From the NCBI GenBank assembly GCA_034401795.1, contig CM067370.1, forward strand, positions 50,318,414 through 50,382,413: DNA of 64,000 nt, written 5' to 3'. The first letter of the stretch is position 1. Each line of letters starts with the position of its first letter. Below are positions 39,801-52,206 of the stretch, one piece after another. Origin of the DNA: Chaetoderma sp. LZ-2023a (lineage: Eukaryota; Mollusca; Caudofoveata; Chaetodermatida; Chaetodermatidae). A model generated the notes under the pieces. The model was given only the letters and a program-made list of their open reading frames with translations, had not been told where the DNA came from and searched no databases. The translations under genes were made by a program, and so were the position numbers.

Positions 39801-40130
39801 TTTTATTTTATTGACGCACTGGCAACGTGCAGCTTCAATTTCCACATGCTATCCAGCCGACAGTCATGCACCCATTAGTTTAATTTTTTATCACCATCTC
39901 CCCGGTCGGGGATCGAACCGCCATACTGCAATTCCGCATAGCATCAGCAACCAGACATCTTTCCACTGGACCACCGTGCCAAGACAAAAAGTCTCGGGTA
40001 GCAGACCAGCTTTCACATGTCCGATATACTGACACACTGACGATTCATATGGGACTATCTGTGGATGCACCTGCCACGATTCAATCCTTGGCATTTAAGC
40101 CTATTGTACTCTGACTCCATCACGGCTCTG
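39801..40130 (-). mobile_element. tRNA-derived SINE, inverted copy
   Basis: The reverse complement of the units at 40308 and 40653. It holds the B-box complement (GGGATCGAACC) and the A-box complement (CCACTGGACCACCG). The 3' end, read here as TTTTATTTTATTGACGCACT, abuts a (GTAT)n tract at 39778-39800. A second GTAT tract follows the head end at 40137-40153. Confidence 0.8.
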
Positions 40131-40153
40131 GCACTATATGTATGTATGTATGT

Positions 40154-40304
40154 TGCGGAGTTGCAGAATGGAGGTTCGATCCCCCGACCGGGGAGATGGT
40201 GATCAACAAATTAAACTAATGGGTGCATGACTGTCGGCTAAGTTAGCACATGGAAATTGAAGCCGCACGTTGCCAGTGCGTCAATAAAATAAAAATACAT
40301 ATAC
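40154..40304 (+). mobile_element. tRNA-derived SINE, 3' half
   Basis: Starts inside the tRNA-like part (GCGGAGTTGCAGAATGG), with B-box GGTTCGATCCC at 40173-40183, and runs to the AATAAAATAAAAATACATAT tail. Almost identical to the same part of the next two units. Confidence 0.8.
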
Positions 40305-40307
40305 TTC

Positions 40308-40650
40308 CAGAGCCGTGCTGGAGTCAGAGTACAATAGGCGTAAAAGCCTAGGATTGATTGTGGCAGATGCATCCACAGATAGTCCCATATGAATCGTCAG
40401 TGTGTCAGTATATCAGACATGTGAAAGCTGGTCGGCCAATCCTTGACTTTTAGTCTTGGTGCGGTGGTCCAGTGGAAAGATGCCTGGTTGCTGATGCTAT
40501 GCGGAGTTGCAGAATGGCGGTTCGATCCCCCGACCGGGAGATGGTGATCAACAAATTAAACTAATGGGTGCATGACTGTCGGCTAAGTTAGCACATGGAA
40601 ATTGAAGCCGCACGTTGCCAGTGCGTCAATAAAATAAAAATACATATACA
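40308..40650 (+). mobile_element. tRNA-derived SINE, full unit 1
   Basis: About 345-bp unit starting CAGAGCCGTGCTGG. A-box-like TGGTCCAGTGG lies near 40465 and B-box GGTTCGATCCC near 40519, with a tail of AATAAAATAAAAATACATAT. The tRNA-like part lies in the middle of the unit, so the unit is a head-extended SINE or a circular permutation. It is nearly identical to unit 2, so the tandem duplication is recent. Confidence 0.82.
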
Positions 40651-40652
40651 GC

Positions 40653-40987
40653 CAGAGCCGTGCTGGAGTCAGAGTACAATAGGCGTAAAAGCCTAGGATT
40701 GATTGTGGCAGATGCATCCACAGATAGTCCCATATGAATCGTCAGTGTGTCAGTATATCAGACATGTGAAAGCTGGTCGGCCAATCCTTGACTTTTAGTC
40801 TTGGTGCGGTGGTCCAGTGGAAAGATGCCTGGTTGCTGATGCTATGCGGAGTTGCAGAATGGCGGTTCGATCCCCTGACCGGGAGATGGTGATCAACAAA
40901 TTAAACTAATGGGTGCATGACTGTCGGCTAAGTTAGCACATGGAAATTGAAGCCGCACGTTGCCAGTGCGTCAATAAAATAAAAAAA
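40653..40987 (+). mobile_element. tRNA-derived SINE, full unit 2
   Basis: Same 345-bp unit as the one before, with B-box GGTTCGATCCC at about 40864. The AATAAAATAAAAAAA tail runs into ACGTACGTACGTGCGTGCG and then GTATGTATG, where a LINE 3' end of opposite orientation begins. Confidence 0.82.
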
Positions 40988-41025
40988 CGTACGTACGTAC
41001 GTGCGTGCGTGCGGGTATGTATGTA

Positions 41026-42715
41026 TGATTACTGTATTCTGCAGCTATAGTAGTAGAAACATTACACACCTGGAAGCAGTCCTGCTTCACTTTTGACCAC
41101 TGTATCTTCAACCAAAATATTTAGCTTCCTGGGTTCCATTCTTGATCGGAAGGTGTCCGAGTCATGTTTTTGTGGGGTCAATTTACAGCACGCTTAACAG
41201 ATTTATGTAATAATGTCTTCTCCTGGATTTATCTTTGCTGGCTCCTAGTAGGAAGAATTCCAAAGTTCTCTGTGCTGTTGTGGTATCCTTAAAACATGGA
41301 AACACATGGACCATCTTTGCTTGGCGACTTTTTACGAACAGTAGCGATTTATGACACATCGTGTATATTTCCCATTAAAAACTAAGCTGTCTGGCCATCG
41401 ATGCCAAGTGATGGTGCAACTTTAGGTCTTTGCATTGGCAGGCATCAGGTTTGTCGAGAGCTGTCATTGAGTTTCCCAGCTGATACAGTTATATAGCATC
41501 AAAGATATGCAGGCTACGTTGTATGAACGTAGCCGTTTTGTCAAGGATAACTTTGATCCATAGCTTCCAGAAGGACTGGCGAGATACCTTCCCCGATGAC
41601 GCAGCGTGTAGAAATGTCAGCAATACTGCAGAGTAGTAAGCCCAGGATTTTACTTTTCCTGCATGGTTCACCACCACGAAATGAATCGTCATTTTCTTTA
41701 GTTTTATGCTTTGTCGATAGGTATATGTGGGTGAACTCTGTTTTGGATTCATTCATAAATATTGTAGTGTCCATGCAGCTATTGGGAGAAGCAGCAAGGT
41801 AACAGGTGAAAAGCACATTAATAGACCAATCTCCCTGTGGGTGGCCAATTGATGTCTCAAACGTTGCAGACTGAGTTGACCCTTCATTACAACCGGCCTG
41901 GCATAGTAATCTAGGATCGTTATGCATTTAATTGTGTCAAAGGCTCGTGACCTATTTATGCCTGTTTTGTGGAAATCCCAGTCTTTGGACATGACTATTG
42001 ACACAAGCGTGAGTTGAGCGCATATAATATCTGCGCAGCTGCGTCCACATATAAAGACATATTGACCTGATCCAGTGAAGTCATCAATCTTGTCTCAGAT
42101 GTGGCATATAGAGTAACATTGGATAGGGATTTTGATATGCCGTTAAGGATCACAATGCACCACATAATTATTAGCTGTGAGCCATGTGGCTTCCTGAGAT
42201 GTGTAGCACGATACGGGTGCTTTGGCCCACATAATCAATGCGAAGGTGGTGCAGGAAAGCTGAATTGATTAGCTGAGTGACCGGCTTTGAGATAATGTTA
42301 CTTGCGTATTTCAATAGTCCATTGCGTATCAGGTCCGAATTTTTCCCCATTTTAGGGCTTTGACTGCGGTCTCAACTTCTGCTGTTGCTAATGGCATGGG
42401 GGAGAGGTGCATAGGCTCATCTTCGTGGTAAGTGAACTGTTCCTTGAACCATTCTCAAATTGCGTACGCTTTCCCTTGGTCAGTCCCGATTACGTGTCCT
42501 TCAGAGTTGTGTACAGTGTGGTGGTGTGAAGTCAATATCTCGCAGGGCTCAGGCTGCCAGAAACATTTTGGGACAGTCATCTGTGGCAGTGATTTCATCT
42601 GGTAGGGAGTATGCTTGTTGCATAGCAAAATTCTTTAATCATTCACTGATGTGGAGCCGGTTTGGTACGATCTTCACTTTGGCCACTTTGATAGATGTGC
42701 AGCTGTAATGCTGAT
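41026..42715 (-). pseudogene. Non-LTR retrotransposon, 3' part with broken reverse transcriptase
   Basis: Minus-strand frames read, from right to left, a pre-RT region (HLSPMPLATAEVETAVKALK), SRAFDTIK, IGHPQGDWSINVLFTCYLA, MNESKTEFTHIYLSTKHK, KSKILGLLLCS and a C-terminal region up to the 3' end at 41026. Many stops and frameshifts are present. It is the longest copy of this LINE family here. A (GTAT)n stub follows its 3' end. Confidence 0.82.
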
Positions 42716-42759
42716 AGTTTTATTACTACAGGGTAATCAGTATACCTAGTTCGGTATTG

Positions 42760-43200
42760 TCATAGTGTTGGGTGGCATTACTGATTGTAGCCATACAGAC
42801 CTCTACTGCATCCACAATGGATCTCTGACTGGTATATATGGACGATATTCTTATCCCTTTGTTCGACTCTATGATACTGCAATAGGGCAACAGTGGATTG
42901 TGATGGATGATAATGCTCAATCACATGGAGCCAGGGAGGTTACACCTGGAAAACGAGGATATTCAGCGAATGGAGTTACCAACTCGGTCTTCAGATTTGA
43001 ATCCCATTAAGTATCCTTGAGACATTCTGCAACCAGCCATTTACGCTCGATCAGTGCAACTCACCAGCATCCAAAAGCTTGGGCCGGCCTTAATAGCGGC
43101 ATGGGCCAACATACCGCAGGTTCCCTTCTGCTCTTTGATTGCCGGCATGCAATAAAGGTCTCCGGCTGTAATCGGTGCTATGGGTTGCCATACGCGGTAA
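42760..43200 (+). pseudogene. Tc1/mariner transposase remnant
   Basis: Frames read GGITDCSHTDLYCIHNGSLT, IVMDDNAQSHGAREV, then after a frameshift LENEDIQRMELPTRSSDLNP and IPQVPFCSLIAGMQ. This is the DDE domain pattern of Tc1-like transposases. The second catalytic Asp is in MDDNA. The last acidic residue (SPDLNPIE in active elements) is Lys (SDLNPIK). It is directly next to the LINE remnant. Confidence 0.85.
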
Positions 43201-43637
43201 TAAGTAGCCATAGCTGTGGCACTTGTCAGACTCATCTGTACATGACTGTTATTCGTCAACAGTATGCTGCATGGCCACAGCTGGCACTGCCCGTATTATT
43301 TTTCTTTGCTGATAATTGCAAAATAAATGTAGTTAATGACGTATGATTCTGATTTGAAGGAACATGTTTGTTTTATGCATCTCACGGGCCTTTGTCTCCT
43401 AGCTGATGGTCGTGTCTTGACATTTACAATGACCAATTTGAAATGACCGATTTGACAATTAAGTGACTCACACACGCACGTTCACAGCCATAGTGAATTA
43501 ATGAGGGGTTATAACTCTACCCATCTGTGACAGACACGAAATCTGCATAGGCCTAACTAATTGCATAATTATACTACCTGTTGAGACCAACGAGTTTATT
43601 TCCTCATAAATGTTATAAATTAAACATATATTAACAA
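43201..43637. other. Intergenic, nothing recognised
   Basis: Between the Tc1 remnant and the next MITE. No coding or repeat signal recognised. Confidence 0.4.
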
Positions 43638-43960
43638 TGGAGGAATCCAGTTTTAGCTATGCTCCGCCCATCTCTACCTAAGCTCCACTCACGCTTTGCC
43701 CGTGCTGGGACCAAGTGAATCTCAATTTCCACAAAACTATGCAGATTAGCTGCTAAATATTTTGAAACTAATTTGACTGGGTGCTGGTGCTGCCAATTTC
43801 TAAACATTCAACAATAATATTCAACAGACACAATTCGTACAGCTTGTCGAACTATTAAGCGTTTGCGATGGAGTAGTAAGCGTTAATCTTAACGTAATTG
43901 ATTATGACTTCAGCCTACATGTGTCGTATTTGACCATTGTGTCATATGATTGACTGAGCA
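43638..43960 (+). mobile_element. Palindromic MITE, family P
   Basis: Starts CAATGGAGGAATCCAGTTTT, has the GCTCCGCCCATCTCTACCTA segment, the core TAAATATTTTGAAACTAATT with TTGACTGGGTGCTG, and ends near GTGTCATATGATTGA. The right arm of the palindrome is degraded. Confidence 0.78.
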
Positions 43961-44609
43961 ACTAAATTAATCAATTACTTATCTAGATCTTATTATGACA
44001 TAGATTTGAATTGATAAATATATATTTTTATTGATGTCAGCTAATCACATTAATTTTTAATTGAATTAAATTAAAATTTTTAAGCCAGAGCATACGTCCT
44101 CTTCAAAATTTCGTTGTTAGATGACGTAATGCTCGAGTGAAGCGCTTGTTATCTTTAATTTCCATCCAGGTCAGAAATACATTCAAATAACACGTTATCT
44201 ATCCAGAATTCAACTAAATTTGCATCTACAACAACGCCTAGTATAAGTGCACAAACCGACAAATATCACATATTTTATTTAAGATCCATCTTGGTTATTT
44301 GTCTATCACAACTTTAAGATTACGATCAATATATAAACAATTAAAATATAATGCGGTATCTGATATAATTCTGTAACATAGCTTATTTAATCCTATATCG
44401 CAATAGCAATACGCCCTACATGTAGATGTGTGTTTCGAGGTATTTGTCCATGCGTGCCAATCCACTGACTTTGCACACAACTAGTGCATACGCACGTACA
44501 TATCCTGCTATTCATGCATGATGTTCTTCTGAATTGCTTTGTAACATTATATACATAATATGTATTTGGCCAATTTAGCAATCATTAATAAATCAGGATG
44601 ACCCCATGT
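43961..44609. other. AT-rich upstream region of SLC9B copy B
   Basis: No gene recognised. Contains the AT-rich sequence before the hairpin at 44610. Confidence 0.4.
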
Positions 44610-44639
44610 CATGAATATAGAGGCGTCTCTATATTCATG
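44610..44639. promoter_or_regulatory. Perfect 13-bp hairpin upstream of SLC9B copy B
   Basis: CATGAATATAGAG, loop GCGT, CTCTATATTCATG: two perfect 13-bp arms, 162 bp before the copy B start codon. It may be a binding site, a 5' leader hairpin or a small mobile remnant. Function is unknown. Confidence 0.45.
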
Positions 44640-44800
44640 GTAAATTTATGGACGTCTTTGCATAAACGCTGCAAAGGAATAAAGTCCGTAATTGAGATGT
44701 TGTTTTAGAATTGCGCAATCATTTTTCTTAGGCTCCCTTTAAATAGTAGGATGGAGTTCTTTTTTTAATAAAATGTGTATCTGTCGTAAATGATAACAGT

Positions 44801-45560
44801 ATGGCATCTCGGAAATGTGGATATAATAATGGTTTGAAGATGGATATGACGTCTTTAGAATTGGATAAGATTGATGAAGAATCCGATCTAAGAAGTGACG
44901 GTGAACCTGCAGATGCTTGTCAAAGGCCGATTGGAGATTTACCATGTTACGTGACCAGCTTAAGTAATGAGGAAATTCTTCAAACAATCATAGTGAGTAA
45001 AGATAATCTTTCTGAGAAAGACGGTGACCTACAAACTCAGGAATCGAGTTCAGAAATAGCAAGTGAATGCTCTGAGAGGGGACAGGATCGTTTCACCGAC
45101 ATTAGACAGGAAACGCAATACGCAATTCCGGATTCTGCTAATGATATATCAACAGAATCACCGAGCAGACTGTATGCCGGCCGAAATGTAGGCAAAATTA
45201 TTCGGGCCGTATCACGAGATATTTCTCAAAGCATGGAAACAGACAAATTGCCTAGAAACACACGAACAAGTAAATGTTGTCACCGCGTATGCTTCTGCTT
45301 TTTAGCAAAGTACCACGTACCTCCACAATTTGCAAGTGAATGGCAAAAGGTGAGGCACGCCATCTCATGCCCACCACACAACCAGATGGCCAAACTCATC
45401 ACATTATTTCTTCTAGCGTCAATGCCCTGGTCTACATTGTGGGCAGCTATTGGTGACGATGCTCTCCCTGGCGGCAACATATTCGCAATAGTTACTCTAT
45501 TCATCGCAAGTACTATTGGTGGACTTCTGGTAGAATTTTGTGGACTACCTCGATTGGTAG
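44801..45560 (+). CDS. SLC9B: SLC9B copy B exon 1
   Basis: Start ATG to the donor GTAAGTG; ends one base into a Gly codon that the next exon completes. It encodes the long N-terminal domain and the first two membrane helices. No equivalent is present in the window for copy A. Confidence 0.88.
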
Positions 45561-46773
45561 GTAAGTGAATGCATTTAATACTCAGCTTGCACATTTTGAC
45601 AAATTTCAGTCAACTATTATAACGCATTAGGTTCCATTTAGGTCTGTTTCTGCGAGTTTCTATGAATTCCCATTCTAGGATGTCGTAGATGGCTTTAACA
45701 TTTCCTGCCATTTTCTGATACCTGACTCATTTCATAGGTAGTTCTAATATGGTCCGCTACAGACTGTTTTTGTTTGCTGTCCACTTTTTAATCTGCCTTT
45801 AGCAGTAGCGGCTCAATAGGCCTACCCCGCCATGCCCCTCAGTCAGTCAGCCCACCCGCCAGCCCGCCCACCCGCCCGCCCGCCCGCCAGCTAGCCAGCC
45901 AGCCGGCCGGCCGACCGGCCGGCCGGTTGGTCGGTCTGTCGGTCGTTCGGTCCGTCGGTCAGTCAGTCAGTCAGTCAGTCAGTCAGTCAGTCAGTCAGTC
46001 AGTCAGTCGGTCAATCGGTCAGTCGGTCAGTCGGTCAGTCGGTCAGTCGGTCAGTCGGTCAGTCGGTCAGTCTGTCAGTCGATCAGTCAGTCAGTTGGTA
46101 ACTGGGTCGGTGCGTGAGTCAGACGATGGGTTGCTCGATGGGTCAGTCGGTGGGACGGGTGATATATCAGTGGGTTGGCGCATCTGTCGGTCGGTGGATC
46201 GATGGGTGGGTGGGTTTGTGAGTGGGTCGATTGGTTGGTTAGTGGATCGGTAAGTGGGTCAGTTGGCTGGTCGATCTGTTGGTCAGTCAGTGACACAGTG
46301 GATCGGTCGGGCGATGTGTCCGTGGGCTGACGGATCTGTGGATCTGTGGATTGGTGGGTGGGTGGGTTGATGGATGGATGTCTTTGTGTGTCGGTTTATC
46401 GGTCAGTAGATTGGTAGTTCGGCGGGTCAGTTAGTGATTTTGTCAGTCGATTGGTTGGTCGGTCGGTTGGTCGATCGGTCAGTCGGTCGAGCATAGCGTA
46501 AGGTAGCTAGCTTAGCAAAAGGTAGGTCATTGAGTTCTAGTTTTCACGCTTCATCCGCGGCTACCACTAATTCTATTGACCTTATTAAATAAAAGTCATA
46601 TCTAGAGTAAAGATGCTTATATTATAGTACATATTCCTCGTCAACTCGTAAACGGTGAATTGTGGGAGTGCCATAAATAATAGCCTGGTATCGCGTTAAA
46701 ATTTTGTATTTAAATGAGGGAAATTATTACTTTAGCAACAGTCTTGAATCAAATATCTTTTGACAATCCAATG

Positions 46774-46807
<34 letters not shown>

Positions 46808-49800
46808 CAGGCAGGCAGGCAGGCAGGCAGGGAGGTAGGCAGGCAGGCAGGCAGGGAGAGTTAACGTGGTCGAAGGCGTTCAGTGCTAAATTGTGAACAC
46901 AGTTCTTTAATTGATAGATGATGGAAAATGACTCGTGATTAATGATAGCTTATGACTCCAAAGGTCAGTGTTACTGTTATGGTAGTGATACGACATAATC
47001 ATAGTTCCTATTACATTAAAAAAAATATATTGATTTTTCTGGGCAATACTTATCCACTGGCTCATATTGATCATACGGCCATCTTGCTCATTCAGGTGGG
47101 TTGGTTAGCTACAGCACATTACGCATTCAAGGCCTTGAGACAACGACTACGACATGTGGCTCTACATGCATTTGCAAGCCTCTGTCGTACTTGCTTGTTA
47201 GATGATAAATGTCTTACTTTCACATGTGCACTGAGAATGGCATCATGCAATCTGGACGCATCTATATCAAAGCGATTGCTACTGTCCTGTAGTGAATTTA
47301 CTAAATGTTGAGTTGTCATGCTTTATATCGAATAACAATAACTGACAGTCAGACTGAATGTGCCAGTCATGGAGATAACCAGAGCATATTATTGTAAGAA
47401 ATATGATCAATTACCAATGCCTAAAGGGTGGCTGAGAAAGTGATAATATGTTTTGCGGATTTTAAAACAAACAGGTTAATGACCCTGCCACATAATGGGC
47501 CGTTCCACCTAGCTATTCCCCGCCCATCACTAGCTAAGCTCCATCCACACCTTATCCGTGTTTGGATACGTCGACCTCTGAACTCCCTGACTATCAATTT
47601 CCAGAAAGCTATACATGTAAGCTGTTGAATACATTTTGAAATTAAAACTAGAAAGGTCCATTGAATGAGCTACAGACATCAAATATTAATGTGTCAAATT
47701 GTATTCATATTAAAAGAGGGTCATTTATATATTACACAACTTATTTGTTTTTTATTTACTTTTTAATTTTCATCTTTCCCGATCAATCTGTATTTTCATG
47801 GGGCTGACCAGCTCATCCTCATCAAGCATCCAAACACCCCTCAGGTCCACCGTAGCAGAGCATATCTCACAATAGGAATTATGTAACAAACGAGGATCCA
47901 TTATTTTGTTAACGGCACCTTATTACCCTCGCCCCTTTAGGGGAAGAGGGTATTGCGATCGGGTATTGCGTGCGTGCCTGCGTGCGTACGAGCGTCGCTA
48001 TCTGGTTGTCTGTATATCCCAACCCGTATCTCAGCAATTTCTGCTCCGATTTGGCTCAAATTTCAACACCGAAGGAACTTGCGGTGCAAGAGGATTTCCA
48101 GAGTTTGGCCGTAATCCGGATTTGATCAAATTCTAGATCTATGGAAATCTCGGAAAGTACTGGTCCGGTTTAGCTCAAATCTTTACACAGAAAAGGGCGC
48201 GGCCATACATTAGGATTAAACAACTTTGGGCGCTATCCATGAAAATTCTGAAAAAACCCGTCAAAACCAGGAAAATCCGTAAAGGTAAGTGTGATGAAAT
48301 CGGGAGGGAAAGGGTCTTCAATCTATGTTGTTTTCCTTGCAATCCTTACATGTAACACGTAAATCGTTCGTGAACAAGTAAATGGGGCTTGATGAGTAAA
48401 ACAAACATCTGTAGTAAGCATTCAAGCCACACATCTATCTTATATTTATATCTATATAGAGTGTCGTCCTCTAACAGGTACATTGGGTGCGGGTATTGTT
48501 CTCAGAAACGTTCCAAGAATAGATGTGGGCAAAGACATCGACAGAGATTGGTCGTTTGCCATAAGGTAAGATCTTTATACTTAGTGACTTAAATACATAC
48601 CATTATTGATTCCATCGCTATAAACTATACATCCATTTATGCAGTGGCGTATGGATAACCCCGTAACCCCCGCAACCACAGGGGAAGGCTTGGAAGGGGC
48701 CCTGTGATTCCATGGAAACAAAATATTTTGTTGGGGTCCGGGGTGGGGGGCGTGCGTGAGAGAATCTCATTCGGTATTCCTAATGTCAGAGAGTTTGCCC
48801 TTTAACAGGCCTAATAATAGATTGTTATGTCTTATTCTGGCTTCCCTTATAGGTGTACAGCTTTGATGTTATTCCTACCATTATCGATAATAGTTGCCAG
48901 TGTCGAGAGACCATTCTCAAAACTAAAATTAATAAAGAACTATTTGAGAAGCATGATGTCATAGGAAAGGTTAAAGGGTCTTACTGAGCACTGAATCAGA
49001 ATGTGCACGTCAACTGAACATGGAAAAGGCTGTTTGATGCCTTTGCACAAATGAAGGCAAGAAAAGGTTTTAAACTGATTGGTTGAACTGGTGTACGTTT
49101 GTAATTCCTATTGTCAAAACCTCGAATGAGACTATTTTTCTCTTCTTAAATTCTGTGATTCACCTTTGATTGGCTTTGAAATGCATCAAAATCCAAGTCA
49201 GCCCCGCTCCTCTAGTCCTGCTTTGCAGCTACATGATGACCATGAGGCATGAGGGCCCCACAATTTTATCATACAGACTCATAAGCTGTTGGGTGTGTCT
49301 CCCTTAGACTCCCTCTCTTTCTCACTCACACACGCACGAACACACTCGCGCACAAACAACATTGCTAACTTCCACACTTACCTCTACAGGTCGGAAATGT
49401 AAGAGGCTATCTGAGGCCATAAAGATTTCATAATTCTGACACCCATACCCTCCGCTAATCCAATTTCTGGTTTGGCTTTGAACGGAGGTTGGTGGAGGGG
49501 TCTTTGAAATAATTCTTGCAGAGGGCCCCTGGTCAACCTTGCTACGCTACTGCATCTACGCGTGCATAAACACATTGATGATATTATGATTTATTGCAAT
49601 GGTAAATCTATGCAAATGTATTGTATCGCCCTTACATAATCCTCGTCATCTCATACGCTCTAACATGGCAGACCTGGATTGATCTAGTCGCCCGTGTCAC
49701 TAGAAATGTACATGTATTACGGATATAGTTGTCTTAATTAGTTCAATGATTTGACACACCGATGTAAATGCAATCATACGTTTTCAGATTATAAATGTGC

Positions 49801-52152
49801 TCGACAAGGTCATGACGAAGCGCATATTTGCGTGAGAGCATTTGAGAAGTCAGAGAAGTTGGTCTTAGGAAATACGACTTCGTACATGTTAGTTTATCAA
49901 TTAATGGATCTATTTCTAACTATGCCACGCCATCTATAGCTACACCCCTCCCACTTTACGCTCTGGTTTGAGTCGAATTTGACACTTTCAAAACTGCATT
50001 CCAACATGTTAGTTTCAAGGTATATAGATACATGTTAGTCCGAGTTCTCTGGCACCACCCTATGCCGATTCTGATATGCCGGCCATAGAGCGGAGTGAGA
50101 GAACTCAGACAACAAATACATAGAATTCAGACAGTTACTGTCAAACCTCTGCCTATTCGTGTCGGACCGACATAATTTGATTGTGACGTCAGCTAACAAG
50201 TGGCGTATTTCGATCATGACGTCAGATAATTGGGTGACAGCTCGGATCCCTCTATTACTATTATACATTTCTATGTTCTCCTCTTAGCATGTTCACAATG
50301 ACAATAACCACGACAGGGTGGATTTATCATGCATCCTTACTTATCCAATGTTGTTGCATTTTAGAAAAATGGCGGTAGTAGTTGTGCTAATAAGGGCTGG
50401 AATCGGTGCCGATCCACGTGCACTCAACGACCGGAAGTGGTTAGTTCTCAGGCTTTCACTATTTCCCATGCTTGTAGAGGGCGTCGCAGTTGCCATGGCG
50501 AGCAGATTCATCCTTGATTTTCCATGGACGTGGTCATTTCTTCAAGGGTAACGGATTCACCGTAATAATAGTTAACTAGTAAATCTTGAAAGAAGACTTA
50601 CTTAATTGATACCATTAGCGTATATAACATAATTATATAACTGGTATACAAATACGATAGACGTTATGCTTGTTCATGTGGATCTGGATCCACATGTATA
50701 CGGTATAGCACCAATTCTGACACAAACACCGGGATGATGGTGTTGTTTTTGTCGTCGTCGTCGTCGTCGCTGATGATGATGATGGTGATGATGATTATGA
50801 TGATGATGATGATGATGATGATGATATATGTGGATATGGCTTGATCGCTATAGAAATGTAAATCTAAATTTTTTCTTTGCATCCAGTGTATAGCCTACCT
50901 CACCAGGAAGGCATGTGAAACACATGTCTGTCTTTCCCAGGTGTGGGCAGAGAAGTTCATCCAATATCATCACAGGTGAATTGATAGGCAGGTGGAGAGA
51001 CCTGTAAGCATCTATTAAAACACTTTGCCGATACAAATAATGAGATTCTGTCAACGTGGTATGTTGTGACTATACTCTGTTGCTGCGTCGCTACTAGAGT
51101 CGATGAATGTTGCTGTATATAGCAGCAACAGCGCCCAGTCAAATTTGTTTCAAAATATTCAACAGAATGTTTATTAAATAGTAAAGACATACAATTCGCA
51201 CAAGTAGACGGACTATTAAGCGTTTATGACAGACTTAATTTCGCCATTGATGACGTAATTGATTATGACGTCAGCATACATGTGACTTGATTTTCTATTA
51301 CTAGATAGACTGTATTCAACCATTAGCAATCCTCTAAAGTCATGTTTACTCTGTTATAGGTATGTGATAGCACCCATGTCTGCAGCGGCCGCCATTCCAT
51401 TCATGTTACAATTCCAAGCTTCAGGCATTGGCGTCCTTAAAGGAATCCCTACGGTGGTGCAATTTGGAGCCAGTTTGGATAATATCCTAGCAATCTGTAT
51501 ATTCAGCGTCTTCATCGGAATAATATTCAACAAAGATGGTAATGGTTGTTACTATGCATATACTATGTGGAGTGTGAAATTTTAATTTGCTATTACATTG
51601 AAATCGGTGCTTTTTCGATTAGAACAAGGGGTCTCTCAGCATAGTAGAATAGTTTTACTGATTGACGGATGCACTAGTCAATAGCTCACCCTTGCTTCAT
51701 CTTGCCAGACTATGCCTAGCTAATTTTAAGCTTCATTATCCAGAGCCTCCGATATTACTATTTCAAATATTACATTCAAATCAAGAATGTGTGTTATATA
51801 TGTGCTATCAACAGCGCATTGCATGTCAGTGGAGTGCTGTGTGTCCAAATATTATCCGTCCATACTTCTTACAAGATGTTCCTCTGTCCGATGCCTAGCG
51901 ATATAGATAAATTCACGGCTGGTTTCATTATCCATATCAGCTAATTTTATACATAGCTGTATTGAATCCGTCGATAGCTTTATCATAGTTATCTCGTCTA
52001 TTGGAAGCCATGCTGGCCAAAGTTGGTATTACAGCAGCTATCATTAAGCGAATACTTACTTTTATATTAATAGTGAGACATGAATACGCCTCACATATTC
52101 CAAAAGCAGCATGTCTTACAAAGCCGTGTTGACACTCTGAATCTGATTGCAG

Positions 52153-52206
<54 letters not shown>

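Noticed and set aside
40460-40540. A real tRNA gene
   Set aside because: A- and B-box-like parts are present, but they lie in a repeated 345-bp SINE with a tail and lack a convincing cloverleaf.
46952-47311. 119-codon frame in intron 1 of copy B
   Set aside because: No motif, no splice or start support, and it lies in an intron of the opposite paralog model.
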